64,000 nucleotides of DNA, taken from positions 1,922,001 to 1,986,000 of the forward strand of contig JAWKHL010000001.1 in assembly GCA_041394845.1 (NCBI GenBank), given 5' to 3'. The notes below the pieces were generated by a model, which saw nothing but the letters and a program-made list of their open reading frames with translations, was not told where the DNA came from and did no database searches. Within the stretch, counting starts at the first letter, position 1, and each line of letters opens with the position of its first letter. Position numbers and translations under genes: made by a program. The stretch comes from JAHCHG01 sp041394845. Its GTDB lineage: Bacteria > Acidobacteriota > Blastocatellia > Pyrinomonadales > Pyrinomonadaceae. Shown here one piece after another: positions 33,835-42,351 of the stretch.

Positions 33835-34935
33835 ATGAAAAGAGTAGGTATTTTAGTTGGGCGCGAGCAAACGTTTCCCGAATCGATTATCAAAAGCATC
33901 AACGCCAAGAGCGACGGCAAGGTGGTCGCCGAAATGATCAAGGTCGGGGGCATCCGGCTTGACGAAGAAAAGAAATACGACGTCATCATCGACCGCATTT
34001 CGCACGAAGTTCCCTATTACCGCGCGACGTTGAAACGGATGGCGCTCGAAGGCACTTATATCATCAACAATCCCTTCTGGTGGTCGGCCGACGACAAATT
34101 CTTCAATTTCTCGCTGGCGGCAAAACTCGGCGTCGCCATTCCGAAAACCGTCCTTCTGCCGCAGGAAAAATACATTCCCGATATCACTTCGGAGAGCCTG
34201 CGCAACCTTGAATTCCCGATCGACTGGGAAGGCATCATCGATTACGTCGGTTTTCCGGCTTTTCTGAAACCGTTTGACGGCGGCGGCTGGAAAAATGTTT
34301 CCAAGATCCATTCGCTCGAAGAGTTGTGGCACGAATACAATCAGACCGGCACGCTCTGCATGACCTTGCAGGAGGGCATCGAATACGATCAGTTCGTCCG
34401 CTGTTACTGCGTCGGTCAGGAAAAGGTTCTGATCATGCCGTACGATCCTTCGAAGCCCTATCTGTCGGGAATGCAATACGTCAATATCGATGAATACTTA
34501 ACGCCCGAACTGCACGAGCGGGTTGAAAAAGACGTCATCACCATCTGCAAGGCTCTCGGATACGACCTCAACACAGTCGAATTCGCCATCAAGGACGGAG
34601 TTCCCTACGCCATCGATTTCATGAACCCGGCTCCCGATGCCGAACTGGCATCGGTCGGCGAATTCAACCATAACTGGATCGTCAGCGCGATGACCGATTT
34701 CATTCTGGAAAAACTGGAAACCGGCTTCGACGCTCCGGAATACCGCTGGAGCGCGATGCTCAACCCGGCCGAAAACGCCGCAAAAAAAAAATCGGTAAGA
34801 AAAACTAACGCGAGTTCGGCCAAAGCCAAAACGACCAAGGCCAAAACAACAAAAGCCAAAACGACCAAGGCCAAGACCACCAAGACCAAAAAAGCCGAGG
34901 AAACTCCCGAAGCCAAAAAGAAAACGGCCGGTTAA
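33835..34935 (+). CDS. ATP-grasp protein with Lys/Thr repeat tail
   Basis: 366 aa. An ATP-grasp fold is indicated by 'YVGFPAFLKPFDGGGWKNVSKI' (ATP-binding Lys and Gly loop), 'CMTLQEGIEYDQFVRCY' and 'TVEFAIKDGVPYAIDFMNPAPDA' (metal-binding acidic/Asn residues). The last ~50 residues are a low-complexity histone-H1-like tail with several AKTTK units encoded by short direct DNA repeats (about 34820-34890). The tail could bind nucleic acid or be the substrate of ligation. It is the third gene of the pspA set and the second ATP-grasp of the neighbourhood. Substrate unknown. Confidence 0.75.
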   Translation: MKRVGILVGREQTFPESIIKSINAKSDGKVVAEMIKVGGIRLDEEKKYDVIIDRISHEVPYYRATLKRMALEGTYIINNPFWWSADDKFFNFSLAAKLGVAIPKTVLLPQEKYIPDITSESLRNLEFPIDWEGIIDYVGFPAFLKPFDGGGWKNVSKIHSLEELWHEYNQTGTLCMTLQEGIEYDQFVRCYCVGQEKVLIMPYDPSKPYLSGMQYVNIDEYLTPELHERVEKDVITICKALGYDLNTVEFAIKDGVPYAIDFMNPAPDAELASVGEFNHNWIVSAMTDFILEKLETGFDAPEYRWSAMLNPAENAAKKKSVRKTNASSAKAKTTKAKTTKAKTTKAKTTKTKKAEETPEAKKKTAG

Positions 34936-34950
34936 CAATTCGGTTTAAAT

Positions 34951-34996
34951 CGAAAAAAGAGGGGCGAATGATTCTTTCATCGCTCCTCTTTTCGTT
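34951..34996. terminator. Bidirectional terminator between convergent genes
   Basis: An imperfect hairpin with arms GAAAAAAGAGGGGCGAATGA and TTCATCGCTCCTCTTTTC; A- and T-runs on both ends. It separates the ATP-grasp gene from the convergent membrane TPR gene. Confidence 0.6.
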
Positions 34997-35027
34997 GCAT
35001 TGGTGCTGTTCTGAATTTTTATCTCTG

Positions 35028-36446
35028 TCATTCTCCGACATCCAGATCGACCGGAACGCGCGAGGACAAAAGATTTCGGCTGAGGATCAATCCCAACCAG
35101 ACCAGTAGAGCGACGGTCGAAACCGCCCAGCCGATATTTGCGACCAGTTGTTCCTGAAAAACCAAACCGACCAGGATCAGGGGAAACCCCAGGACCGCCA
35201 CCCGCAGGGAGGTTTTGCGGGATCTTTCAAGGCTCTCCAGCATATTGACGCGGCTGACCTCCATCTCCATATAATCCTCATCTTCGTTGAGCCGCGAAAA
35301 ATACTCGCCTTCGGCCTGAGTCCAGCGCCTTAAAGCCGGGGTTTCGGCCAGCCGGTTGGCGGTCGCGAAATGATGAATGACGTGGGCTATCTTGCCTTCT
35401 CTCAGGGCGATCTCGGCCAAACCGCGAACGGAGCGAAAACTGACTTCGGCCGAATCAATGGCCCGGTGAAAAACCTTGTAGGCCCGCCGCCAATCGCCGT
35501 ACTGAAAATAACTCTCGCCCAACCGTTCCAGAAAACCGCTGTCATCCCGACCGCGTTTTTCGGCCAATCGAAGGGCGGCAAAAGCCTTTTTTTGCAAACG
35601 GGCATCGCGTTCCGAACCGGCCAGCGAATGAAGACAGCGGGCGAATTCAAACAGGAGCCAGGCGTCTTTGGGATTGAGAACCAGCGCCCGGCGAAAGGCT
35701 TCGAGCGACTGGACCAGATAACCGGAAAGCCGCAGTTCATTGGCCAGACGCCTCAGATAATCGGCTTTTTCCACCTTTTCGTTTTCGTCGACTTTTTGAA
35801 AGTTGGGTTTCGGAGAAAGCTTCTGATTGTGGATAAAATTTTCCAGAACTTCGGCCGATGGTATTTTGGCGAACTCGGCCTTCATCAGAGTTTCCTTGGG
35901 TTCGGCCAGATAATCGCGCAGTTCGATCGAACGGTTGTCGAGCGAGTTTTCCGAGATCAGCGGAAAAAGCATATGCACCATCCGCCGGTATTCCTCGCCT
36001 CCCGAGGCAAAAGCGAACTGGAGCCCTTTCCCGTTGACCGATGTCCGGTATCGATAAAACACGTTGCCGCCCCGTTTGAGGGCACGCAGAGCCTGAGTTT
36101 CGACCTGCTCGATGTCGGAAATTTTGAGTCGGTATTTGGAGTGATTGATCCCGCTCCAAAGGCGCGGGAAAAATCCGGTTCTGATCAATCTTTTTCCGTC
36201 AAACACGATCCGGTCGAACCAGGCCAGAAGGGGAACCGCGACCCAACTGATGATCAGCAACAAGACGGCCCACAGATCCCATTCCAGATAGATCAGAAAT
36301 CCGGAAAAGAAAGTCCCCAGAAAAAGCGCCGTAAAATAGCTGTTGGGCGAAACCCTGATGCTGACGCTCTTTTTCCTTTCGAAAACCGCCGTCGATTCGG
36401 TTTCGGTCGCGGATTTCGCTGTTTTGGCCGGAACGGCATTCCTCAC
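35028..36446 (-). CDS. Membrane protein with TPR-like repeats
   Basis: 472 aa from a GTG at 36446; no ATG is available nearby. Hydrophobic helices lie at ~37-54 and ~57-77, then a PH-like beta region ('RLIRTGFFPRLWSGINHSKYRLKISDIEQVE'). A TPR-type solenoid covers ~230-400 ('SLEAFRRALVLNPKDAWLLFEFARCL' style), and two more helices close the protein (~415-455). The C-terminus is short and acidic. No family name is recognised; an envelope-assembly scaffold role is inference. It is followed, after a terminator, by the convergent ATP-grasp gene. Confidence 0.6.
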   Translation of the reverse strand: MRNAVPAKTAKSATETESTAVFERKKSVSIRVSPNSYFTALFLGTFFSGFLIYLEWDLWAVLLLIISWVAVPLLAWFDRIVFDGKRLIRTGFFPRLWSGINHSKYRLKISDIEQVETQALRALKRGGNVFYRYRTSVNGKGLQFAFASGGEEYRRMVHMLFPLISENSLDNRSIELRDYLAEPKETLMKAEFAKIPSAEVLENFIHNQKLSPKPNFQKVDENEKVEKADYLRRLANELRLSGYLVQSLEAFRRALVLNPKDAWLLFEFARCLHSLAGSERDARLQKKAFAALRLAEKRGRDDSGFLERLGESYFQYGDWRRAYKVFHRAIDSAEVSFRSVRGLAEIALREGKIAHVIHHFATANRLAETPALRRWTQAEGEYFSRLNEDEDYMEMEVSRVNMLESLERSRKTSLRVAVLGFPLILVGLVFQEQLVANIGWAVSTVALLVWLGLILSRNLLSSRVPVDLDVGE

Positions 36447-36537
36447 TTAAAAATTGCTCCCTTCATTTTTTAGCTTATTTATTACAAATAACTAATAAAA
36501 CAAAATTTTTCAAATTATTATTCGTCCAAACAAAAAA

Positions 36538-36604
36538 TGGCCGGGAATCCGGACCGGATATTTTTCAACCTTATCGGTGAAAAATCCCGGCCGAATTCCC
36601 GGCC
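36538..36604 (-). terminator. Terminator of the YfgM-like gene
   Basis: A 10-bp stem (GGCCGGGAAT at 36539-36548 with ATTCCCGGCC at 36595-36604) encloses a second internal hairpin. On the minus strand it ends in a T-run. Confidence 0.7.
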
Positions 36605-36643
36605 TTTTCGGCTAAATTGATTTTTTCGGAACGACGACCTAAA

Positions 36644-37489
36644 TTAACCGAGCGGTGAAGGCGGGGCGGGTTCCGGAATTTCTTTGGCCTTTTCCGGGTT
36701 CAACTCCTGCACCTTTTCTTTCGACTCGCGGGCCGTCTGCGAAAGCGGGACCGGATTTCCCTCGGCATCCTTGGCCTCGCTGGCCGCTTTGGCAATGTTG
36801 AAATAAACGTCGGCCGCTTCGGCCTTTTTGCCCTGTTTTTCGTAAATCTTGGCCAGTTCGAAATTGATCGTGTCCTTGGCCAGGATCGGATCTTGGGTTC
36901 CGGCCAGTTCCTGATAAAGCGCGGCCGCTTCGTCAAGTTTTCCGTCGCCGGACTGCGCCTGTGCCAGTGCAAACTTGGAAAGAGTTCCGACCTCGTCGCT
37001 CTTTTGGGACAGATCGGTCAACTCCTGAACGGCCGCCGGGCGATCCAGCGTCAGGCGGTTGACGGCGATAAAATACCGGGCCTTTTCGCCGGCCGCTCCG
37101 CCGAATTTGTCAACCACGGTTTGAAATTCACTGATGGCGGCCTCGGCTCTTTCCTTTTCGGTTTTGAAGGTCTTTTGGGTCGATCCGGCCGGAAGCGGAG
37201 AATCGGTTACGACCGCCTGCGAAGTTTCGATCGCCTTGCCGAGAGCGGTCTGAGCGGCGTTCGTCGCACGCCGGTTCCAGACGTAAAAAATGCCGCCGAG
37301 CAGGGCCAGAACGGCGACTGCCGCCAGAGCGTAGGTGATGGTCCGTCCCTTGCCCTCAAATTGTTTGGTGACGTCCTCGATTTTCTTTCCGACGGTCGAT
37401 TGAAACTCGTCCTGAAATGCCTTTTTGGGTTTGTCTTCTGCTGCCGGTGCCTGAAATTCCTGCAGCACTCTGCGTTTTTTTCTAGCCAT
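36644..37489 (-). CDS. YfgM/TPR-like membrane protein
   Basis: 281 aa starting with a Lys/Arg-rich segment, a TM at ~50-71 and a periplasmic TPR region with pattern 'AEAAISEFQTVVDKFGGAAGEKARYFIAVNRL' and 'AAALYQELAG', ending in a Pro-rich tail. This is the layout of YfgM/PF09976 proteins, which associate with the Sec translocon and envelope chaperones in E. coli. The gene is a single unit ended by its own terminator. Confidence 0.7.
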   Translation of the reverse strand: MARKKRRVLQEFQAPAAEDKPKKAFQDEFQSTVGKKIEDVTKQFEGKGRTITYALAAVAVLALLGGIFYVWNRRATNAAQTALGKAIETSQAVVTDSPLPAGSTQKTFKTEKERAEAAISEFQTVVDKFGGAAGEKARYFIAVNRLTLDRPAAVQELTDLSQKSDEVGTLSKFALAQAQSGDGKLDEAAALYQELAGTQDPILAKDTINFELAKIYEKQGKKAEAADVYFNIAKAASEAKDAEGNPVPLSQTARESKEKVQELNPEKAKEIPEPAPPSPLG

Positions 37490-37732
37490 TGTTAATTACT
37501 GCAATTCCTTATTACCAAATCGTTATATAATTGATGATATGCTTTTTTTGCTTTAATGCAAAGAAGCAAATTTAGCCTAAAGGGTCGATGAAATCAAGTT
37601 TGAGACCGGTTTTTACCCCTTATCGAACCTGAAGCGGACGAGATAAAAAGAAAAAATTTTGAAAATTCCAGGATTTTCGGGAACAATTTAATAAAACCGG
37701 TGTCTAATGGATCAGTTCGCGGGAAACCGGGG

Positions 37733-38440
37733 ATGGGCAATTTGAAACTTTCGTTAACGAGGAAAGAAAAAAGGCAGGGAATGTTCTTCAGCAAGTCAAT
37801 CACAATTGACCGGGAGGAATTAGGTAATGTCGCATTGGCGGCAACCCCGGCCTCTGCCAGCTCATCCCGGGTTGAAATCGAGTTCATTGAAAAACTGAAA
37901 GCGGGTGATGCACGCGCCTTCGACCGCCTTGTTAATCTTTATACCGGCGATGTTTACGGACTTTTGTTGAGGATAACCGAAGATCCCAAAGAGGCCGAGG
38001 ACCTGACGCAGGAAACGTTTTTAAGGGCCCTCAAAGGGATCGATAAATTTCGCGGGGAGGCCGATCTGAAAACCTGGCTTTTCCGGATCGCCATCAACCA
38101 GTCGAAGAATCGTTTTCGCTGGTGGAAGCGCCGGAAAAAGGAAAAAACGGTGTCTTTGGACGCGCCGGTCGGCCCGGACAATCAAACGCCGATGAGCGAA
38201 ACGGTTTCGAGCGATTTCGCCAATCCGGAGGAAAACGTCCTCCAGAGAGAGAGGGAAAAAATCCTCAACCGCGCGCTTTACGCCCTGCCCGAAATCTTTC
38301 GCGAAGCCGTTATTTTGTGCGACATCGAGGGGTTGACCTACGAGGAGATAGCCCTCGCGCTCGACATCAACATCGGCACGGTCAAATCGCGAATCGCCCG
38401 CGGACGCGAAGAATTGAGAAAGAAACTTGATAGTTTTTGA
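37733..38440 (+). CDS. ECF-type RNA polymerase sigma factor
   Basis: About 235 aa. Region 2 is clear ('AFDRLVNLYTGDVYGLLLRITEDPKEAEDLTQETFLRALKGI' with the 'DLKTWLFRIAINQSKNRFRW' end), as is region 4 ('LPEIFREAVILCDIEGLTYEEIALALDINIGTVKSRIARGREEL'). The start is uncertain: ATG at 37733, GTG at 37700 and ATG at 37781 are possible. It is RpoE-like and sits upstream of a ZAS anti-sigma factor gene with a 430-base gap. It probably responds to envelope stress. Confidence 0.88.
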   Translation: MGNLKLSLTRKEKRQGMFFSKSITIDREELGNVALAATPASASSSRVEIEFIEKLKAGDARAFDRLVNLYTGDVYGLLLRITEDPKEAEDLTQETFLRALKGIDKFRGEADLKTWLFRIAINQSKNRFRWWKRRKKEKTVSLDAPVGPDNQTPMSETVSSDFANPEENVLQREREKILNRALYALPEIFREAVILCDIEGLTYEEIALALDINIGTVKSRIARGREELRKKLDSF

Positions 38441-38872
38441 TGTTTGAAAAAGAGTTTGACGAAAAGGTTTTATCTCTGTCAAAGAAGAAAAAAAACCGAC
38501 CCGCCGAACTCGACCAGAGTGGATAATTGACTCGCCCCGGTATCACTAAAATAAACCAATTAATCGGTGCCAACGAAAAAATGGGTCAAAAGGTGACGGT
38601 TAGTTTCTGCCGGCGAGTTTTTTGAAAGAACGCTGTTTTGGGTTTTTCGGCACTATTTGAAAATAGACCAGCAACCCGCCGAAATGCTCACTTGCCAATG
38701 GCTTTTTTCAAACAAATCTCCCCGCAGGACAAAGCGTTGTTTTCCAGCGAACAAAGGGAAACAGCCGGGGTCAGTCAGTTATCCACTTTCGATTTTTGAT
38801 AATGATCATTCGTTGATCGCCGTTACAACAGAAAAAGTTCAACGATTAACCATTATCCGCTAAGAAATAGTA
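38441..38872. other. Gap between sigma and anti-sigma genes
   Basis: 432 bases without a credible gene, unusual for such a pair, which is normally overlapping. A short plus-strand frame near 38657-38863 has no start signal or family similarity. The region may hold a separate promoter for the anti-sigma gene. Confidence 0.35.
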
Positions 38873-39685
38873 ATGAATTGCGAGAATTTACAACTGAATC
38901 TTTCCATCTACCTCGACGACGTTCTGACGGACGATGAACGCCAGACGATCGACGGGCATTTGGCCCAATGTCCCCTGTGTCGGCAGAAACTGGCAGATTT
39001 TCAGGCCATTCGCCGTGATCTGCGGATCATGCCCCGGCCTCAGGCTCCGGCCCAACTTCTCAACTCGGTCAGAAGCCGCGTGGCCGAAGAACTCGGAGCA
39101 AGGCAGAGCAAAACCCCCTTCTCGGAAAAATTGACCGAACTCAAACACAGGTTCCTGATGCCCTACGCCATCGGCACCGCCGCCACCTTTGTTTTCGGAT
39201 CTTTGCTTTTGTGGGCGTTGCTCTCGGCCACAAACGGCAATCAGGAAAACTTCGCCAAATATCAGGAAACGGAACAGCAGACCGTCCTTCTGGCGTCCAA
39301 CCGAAATCCGATAAGAGCGGAAGAATTCGATTTGAATCCGGCCGACTTCGCCCGCGAACGTCTGATGGTTTCGAGCGAATCGCCCTCGGTCAATCCGCAG
39401 GGCGCGCTCGTCGCTTTAACCAAATCCTTTATGCGCGGTGAGATGAAAGACGAAGAGGTCGTCGTCGTGGCCGATGTTTTCGGAGATGGGCTGGCGCAGA
39501 TCGCCGAAGTGGTCGAACCTTCGAAAGACCGTCGGGCGGTCCGCGAACTTGAAAAAGCACTTAAAACGAATCCCGATTACGCTCCGCCGTTCGTTCCGGC
39601 CAATCTTGACAAACGCTCGGATTCGATCCGCGTGGTGCTTAAATTTCAAACCGTCAATGTTGATACCAATTCCGCCTCAAATTGA
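38873..39685 (+). CDS. ZAS-type anti-sigma factor
   Basis: 270 aa. The N-terminal domain has the zinc anti-sigma motif H29-x3-C33-x2-C36 ('HLAQCPLC'). A TM (~96-117, 'AIGTAATFVFGSLLLWALLS') separates it from a ~150-residue periplasmic part. Family knowledge: ZAS domains hold the cognate ECF sigma factor inactive at the membrane until a signal releases it, often by regulated proteolysis. The M50-type protease near 53 kb is too far to assign. The start ATG at 38873 is supported by the preserved zinc domain. Confidence 0.85.
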   Translation: MNCENLQLNLSIYLDDVLTDDERQTIDGHLAQCPLCRQKLADFQAIRRDLRIMPRPQAPAQLLNSVRSRVAEELGARQSKTPFSEKLTELKHRFLMPYAIGTAATFVFGSLLLWALLSATNGNQENFAKYQETEQQTVLLASNRNPIRAEEFDLNPADFARERLMVSSESPSVNPQGALVALTKSFMRGEMKDEEVVVVADVFGDGLAQIAEVVEPSKDRRAVRELEKALKTNPDYAPPFVPANLDKRSDSIRVVLKFQTVNVDTNSASN

Positions 39686-39721
39686 TTTTGCGGGCCTTTC
39701 AGATTCTCCTCACCTCACTCC

Positions 39722-39755
39722 TGATTTTGGATTTTAGATTTTGGGTTTTGGATTG
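39722..39755. repeat. Heptamer repeat, family A, one arm
   Basis: Degenerate tandem GATTTTG/GATTTTA units in one direction, 36 bases after the anti-sigma gene stop. Confidence 0.6.
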
Positions 39756-39897
39756 AAACTTCCCCTTGTTGGAGTTTTTTCTGATTTGTTTGCGAAATCG
39801 AATTCCGGGCGGGGAAATTTTATCCGCCCCCTCAACTTGCCACCGAGAACTCAAAATTGTTAGCTTTTTTAAATACATTAAATAAAAGGACTAACTA

Positions 39898-40073
39898 CTG
39901 TGTAAATAAAAAAAACTGAAGTTTTGTTAAATTTGTGATGGGTGATGAGTGATGGGTGATGGGATAAAACTTAATTGTCTGAATATCCGGCTCTACTGCC
40001 CGATGTTACCTGTTTAACTTTTCACCCATCACCTATCACCCATCACTAAACTCTAGTTTTTTAATTTACACAG
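39898..40073. mobile_element. MITE-like element with terminal inverted repeats
   Basis: 176 bp. The ends are near-perfect inverted repeats: the left begins CTGTGTAAATAAAAAAAACT and the right end reads the same way on the other strand (CTGTGTAAATTAAAAAACT). Inside are two inverted arms of the heptamer TGATGGG (39935-39963 and 40022-40046). The hexamer ACTAAC lies just outside on both sides (39890-39895 and 40075-40080), a possible target duplication. It carries no gene and ends 13 bases before the CrtC-like ATG. Confidence 0.55.
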
Positions 40074-40086
40074 CACTAACGATTAA

Positions 40087-41301
40087 ATGAGTGATCAGAA
40101 TGCTTTTCAGGATACGATACAAACCTATTTGAAGAACTTTGAAAAAACCGCCTCCGATTTTTTTGAATCCGCGACCGAGGTCTTTCTCGGCAAGGCGGAC
40201 ACTTTGCGCGACGGGACGGAGTTCGAACCGGTTGAACTTCCGCGCGATCTTTACGCCCATAAGAACGTCCAGACCGAATGGTGGTATTATACCGGCCACG
40301 CCGAAACCGCTTCGGGAAAGAGTTTCGGGTTCGAGCTGGTCTTTTTCAAACGCCGGACCGATCTCGACAAATTCTCGCTGGTTCCCCTGCGGCTGTTCGG
40401 CAACCCGATCTATTTCGCCCATTTCGCCATCACCGACTGCGACGAGAAAAAATTCCGCTACGCTCACCGCAAAAGTTCCAACGGTCTGTTCGATCATCCG
40501 GCCTCGGCCAGCGAAAAGCATTTTCACCTGAGACTCGGCGACTGGTCGCTGCGGGAATCGCACGGAACACATATTTTGCGGGCGACCGTTTCGGGCGACG
40601 GACTGGTTTTCGAAGCCAATCTCAAACCGACCAAACCGGCGGTCTTAAACGGCAGGGGCCAAGACGGCGTTTCCTACAAGGACGAAGGCGAGGCGTCGCG
40701 CTACTTTTCCTACACCCGGATGGAGATGGAGGGCGATCTGATCCTCGGGGGCGAGGCCGAGCATTTCACCGGTTCGGCCTGGATGGACCGCGAATTCGGA
40801 ACCTGGACGCCGACCGAAAGGCAAAAGGGCTGGGACTGGTTTTCGATCCAGCTCGACGATGAAACCGAACTGATGTGTTATCAATTGCGCGACAGCGCCG
40901 GCGCGGTTTCGCCTTTTTCGAGCGGCAATTTCGTGGACTCCGAAGGCCGGTTCACCCCGCTCACCCACGAAGATTTTTCGATCGAACCGACCGGCTACTG
41001 GAAAAGCCCGCACACCAAAGCGACCTATCCGAGCGGATGGCGGATCATCGTCCCCCGATTCGATCTTGACCTGAGGGTGTCGCCCGTAACCGACGATCAG
41101 GAACTCGACACGCGCGGCACGACCATGATCATTTACTGGGAAGGGGCTTGCGGTGTGAGCGGAAAAGTCGGAGAAAAAGGTGCCTCCGGGCGGGCCTACG
41201 TCGAGCTGGTCGGCTACGACCGCTCACACGAAATGCCCAACCTGGCTTATTTTCTGATGGGAAGCGATTTCGAATTTCCGCCGAGGTCCTTTTTTACTTA
41301 A
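40087..41301 (+). CDS. CrtC/AttH-like lipocalin-family protein
   Basis: 404 aa. The double-lipocalin family signature is clear early: 'QTEWWYYTGHAETASGKSFGFELVFFK' and 'YFAHFAITD'. Later 'FTGSAWMDREFG' and 'GWDWFSIQLDD' match the AttH/CrtC pattern. Members include carotenoid 1,2-hydratases, but most bacterial homologues have no known reaction. No signal peptide is visible and no carotenoid gene is nearby, so a hydratase role is not supported. There is no Shine-Dalgarno before the ATG, where the MITE-like element ends, so expression may use a promoter within the element. Confidence 0.8.
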   Translation: MSDQNAFQDTIQTYLKNFEKTASDFFESATEVFLGKADTLRDGTEFEPVELPRDLYAHKNVQTEWWYYTGHAETASGKSFGFELVFFKRRTDLDKFSLVPLRLFGNPIYFAHFAITDCDEKKFRYAHRKSSNGLFDHPASASEKHFHLRLGDWSLRESHGTHILRATVSGDGLVFEANLKPTKPAVLNGRGQDGVSYKDEGEASRYFSYTRMEMEGDLILGGEAEHFTGSAWMDREFGTWTPTERQKGWDWFSIQLDDETELMCYQLRDSAGAVSPFSSGNFVDSEGRFTPLTHEDFSIEPTGYWKSPHTKATYPSGWRIIVPRFDLDLRVSPVTDDQELDTRGTTMIIYWEGACGVSGKVGEKGASGRAYVELVGYDRSHEMPNLAYFLMGSDFEFPPRSFFT

Positions 41302-41341
41302 AAACCCATTTCAAAAAAAACCGAATAACCGATCTCAGCGG

Positions 41342-41815
41342 CTAAAACGAGGTTGCGTTCCGGGCTCTGATGTTTTCCCCGAGAAACCCGCGACAGACTT
41401 TTTTCAGCAACTTCAGATCGAGCGGTTTTTCCAACACTTCCCCGGCCCCATTCTTCCGGGCCTGATCGGCGATTTCCTCTTTAAAATAACCGGTGATCAG
41501 GATAAACGGCGTTTTCTTCCCGTTTTTTTTCAGCCAGCGAAGGATTTCCAAACCGTTGGTATCCGGCAGTTTGTAATCGCAAAGGATCAGATCGGGCGGG
41601 CATCGTCGGATTTGATCCCGAGCGGTTTTTCCGTCTCCGAAATCAAAAACGCGATGGTTTTCTCCGGAAAAAATCCGCCGCAAACCGCGCCGCAATACCG
41701 GATCGTCTTCGATGATGATGATTTGTCGGGCCGCTTTTTCCATCCCTTTTCGGAAATTTCCCCTAACGATGCCGGGAGGCGGTGAACTGACCGCCGCTTT
41801 CCCAATGACGGCCAC
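41342..41815 (-). CDS. Receiver-only response regulator
   Basis: 157 aa from a GTG at 41815, chosen because AAGGGG lies 7 bases upstream; an ATG at 41743 is the alternative. The receiver domain has the acidic pair 'IIEDD', phosphoacceptor D80 in 'LILCDYKLPD', the Thr in 'LITGY' and Lys in 'LEKP'. No output domain follows. Its start is 13 bases after the stop of a lipoprotein gene, so it is in the same operon. Single-domain receivers act in phosphorelays or bind targets directly. Confidence 0.8.
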   Translation of the reverse strand: MAVIGKAAVSSPPPGIVRGNFRKGMEKAARQIIIIEDDPVLRRGLRRIFSGENHRVFDFGDGKTARDQIRRCPPDLILCDYKLPDTNGLEILRWLKKNGKKTPFILITGYFKEEIADQARKNGAGEVLEKPLDLKLLKKVCRGFLGENIRARNATSF

Positions 41816-41827
41816 CCGTTTTCCCCT

Positions 41828-42268
41828 TTACCGGTATTCGATGGTATAGATGTTGGAATCGTCCTTATTGAAACTCTGGTAGAATTTGCCCCCCGAATAA
41901 TTGACCCGGCCGTTTACTCCTTCCACCGTGATCTCAACCGTTTGCATCATTCCCTTTTCCGAATCCGGATTCCACGGGCCGGTCTCCAGAATGACCATCT
42001 GCCGGGGCTGTATCTTGACGGTCCGCTCTCTTTTGGTTTGATCGGTGGTGTAAGCCTCGGCCGACAGAGCCTTGAGTTCCCCGCCGGTTCCGGAATTATC
42101 CAACCCCGCCGCCTGCGGTTCCTGAAAACGCCCGTTTTCCCTGAGCCGATAGGTAACCGTCAGGGGTTCGGATGTGTAATTGGCGACCTGTAATTTGTAA
42201 TCGAGGGAGCAGCCGGTTAAAAGAAATGTCCAAACCAAAACCGCCGCCCCCAGTAATTTCTTGTTCAT
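41828..42268 (-). CDS. Predicted lipoprotein (146 aa)
   Basis: The ATG at 42268 is followed by a lipobox (LLTGC, lipidated Cys ~18). The mature part is beta-rich ('LKVANYTSEPLTVTYRLREN'-like start, 'VEITVEGVNGRVNYSGGKFY' end) and has no recognised family. The N-terminal 'NYTSEPLTVTYRL' stretch resembles a small beta-sandwich. Located between the tandem secreted proteins and the receiver gene on the same strand. Confidence 0.65.
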   Translation of the reverse strand: MNKKLLGAAVLVWTFLLTGCSLDYKLQVANYTSEPLTVTYRLRENGRFQEPQAAGLDNSGTGGELKALSAEAYTTDQTKRERTVKIQPRQMVILETGPWNPDSEKGMMQTVEITVEGVNGRVNYSGGKFYQSFNKDDSNIYTIEYR

Positions 42269-42351
42269 AATTTTCTCTCTCGCTTTGATCGGTCGGTTGG
42301 GGAGAAAACCGACCGTTCGTTTTTTTCGTTTTTTTACTTTTTTCAGTTCAA

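Noticed and set aside
38657..38863. A 68-aa plus-strand frame in the sigma/anti-sigma gap
   Set aside because: No Shine-Dalgarno, no family similarity, and composition unlike neighbouring genes.
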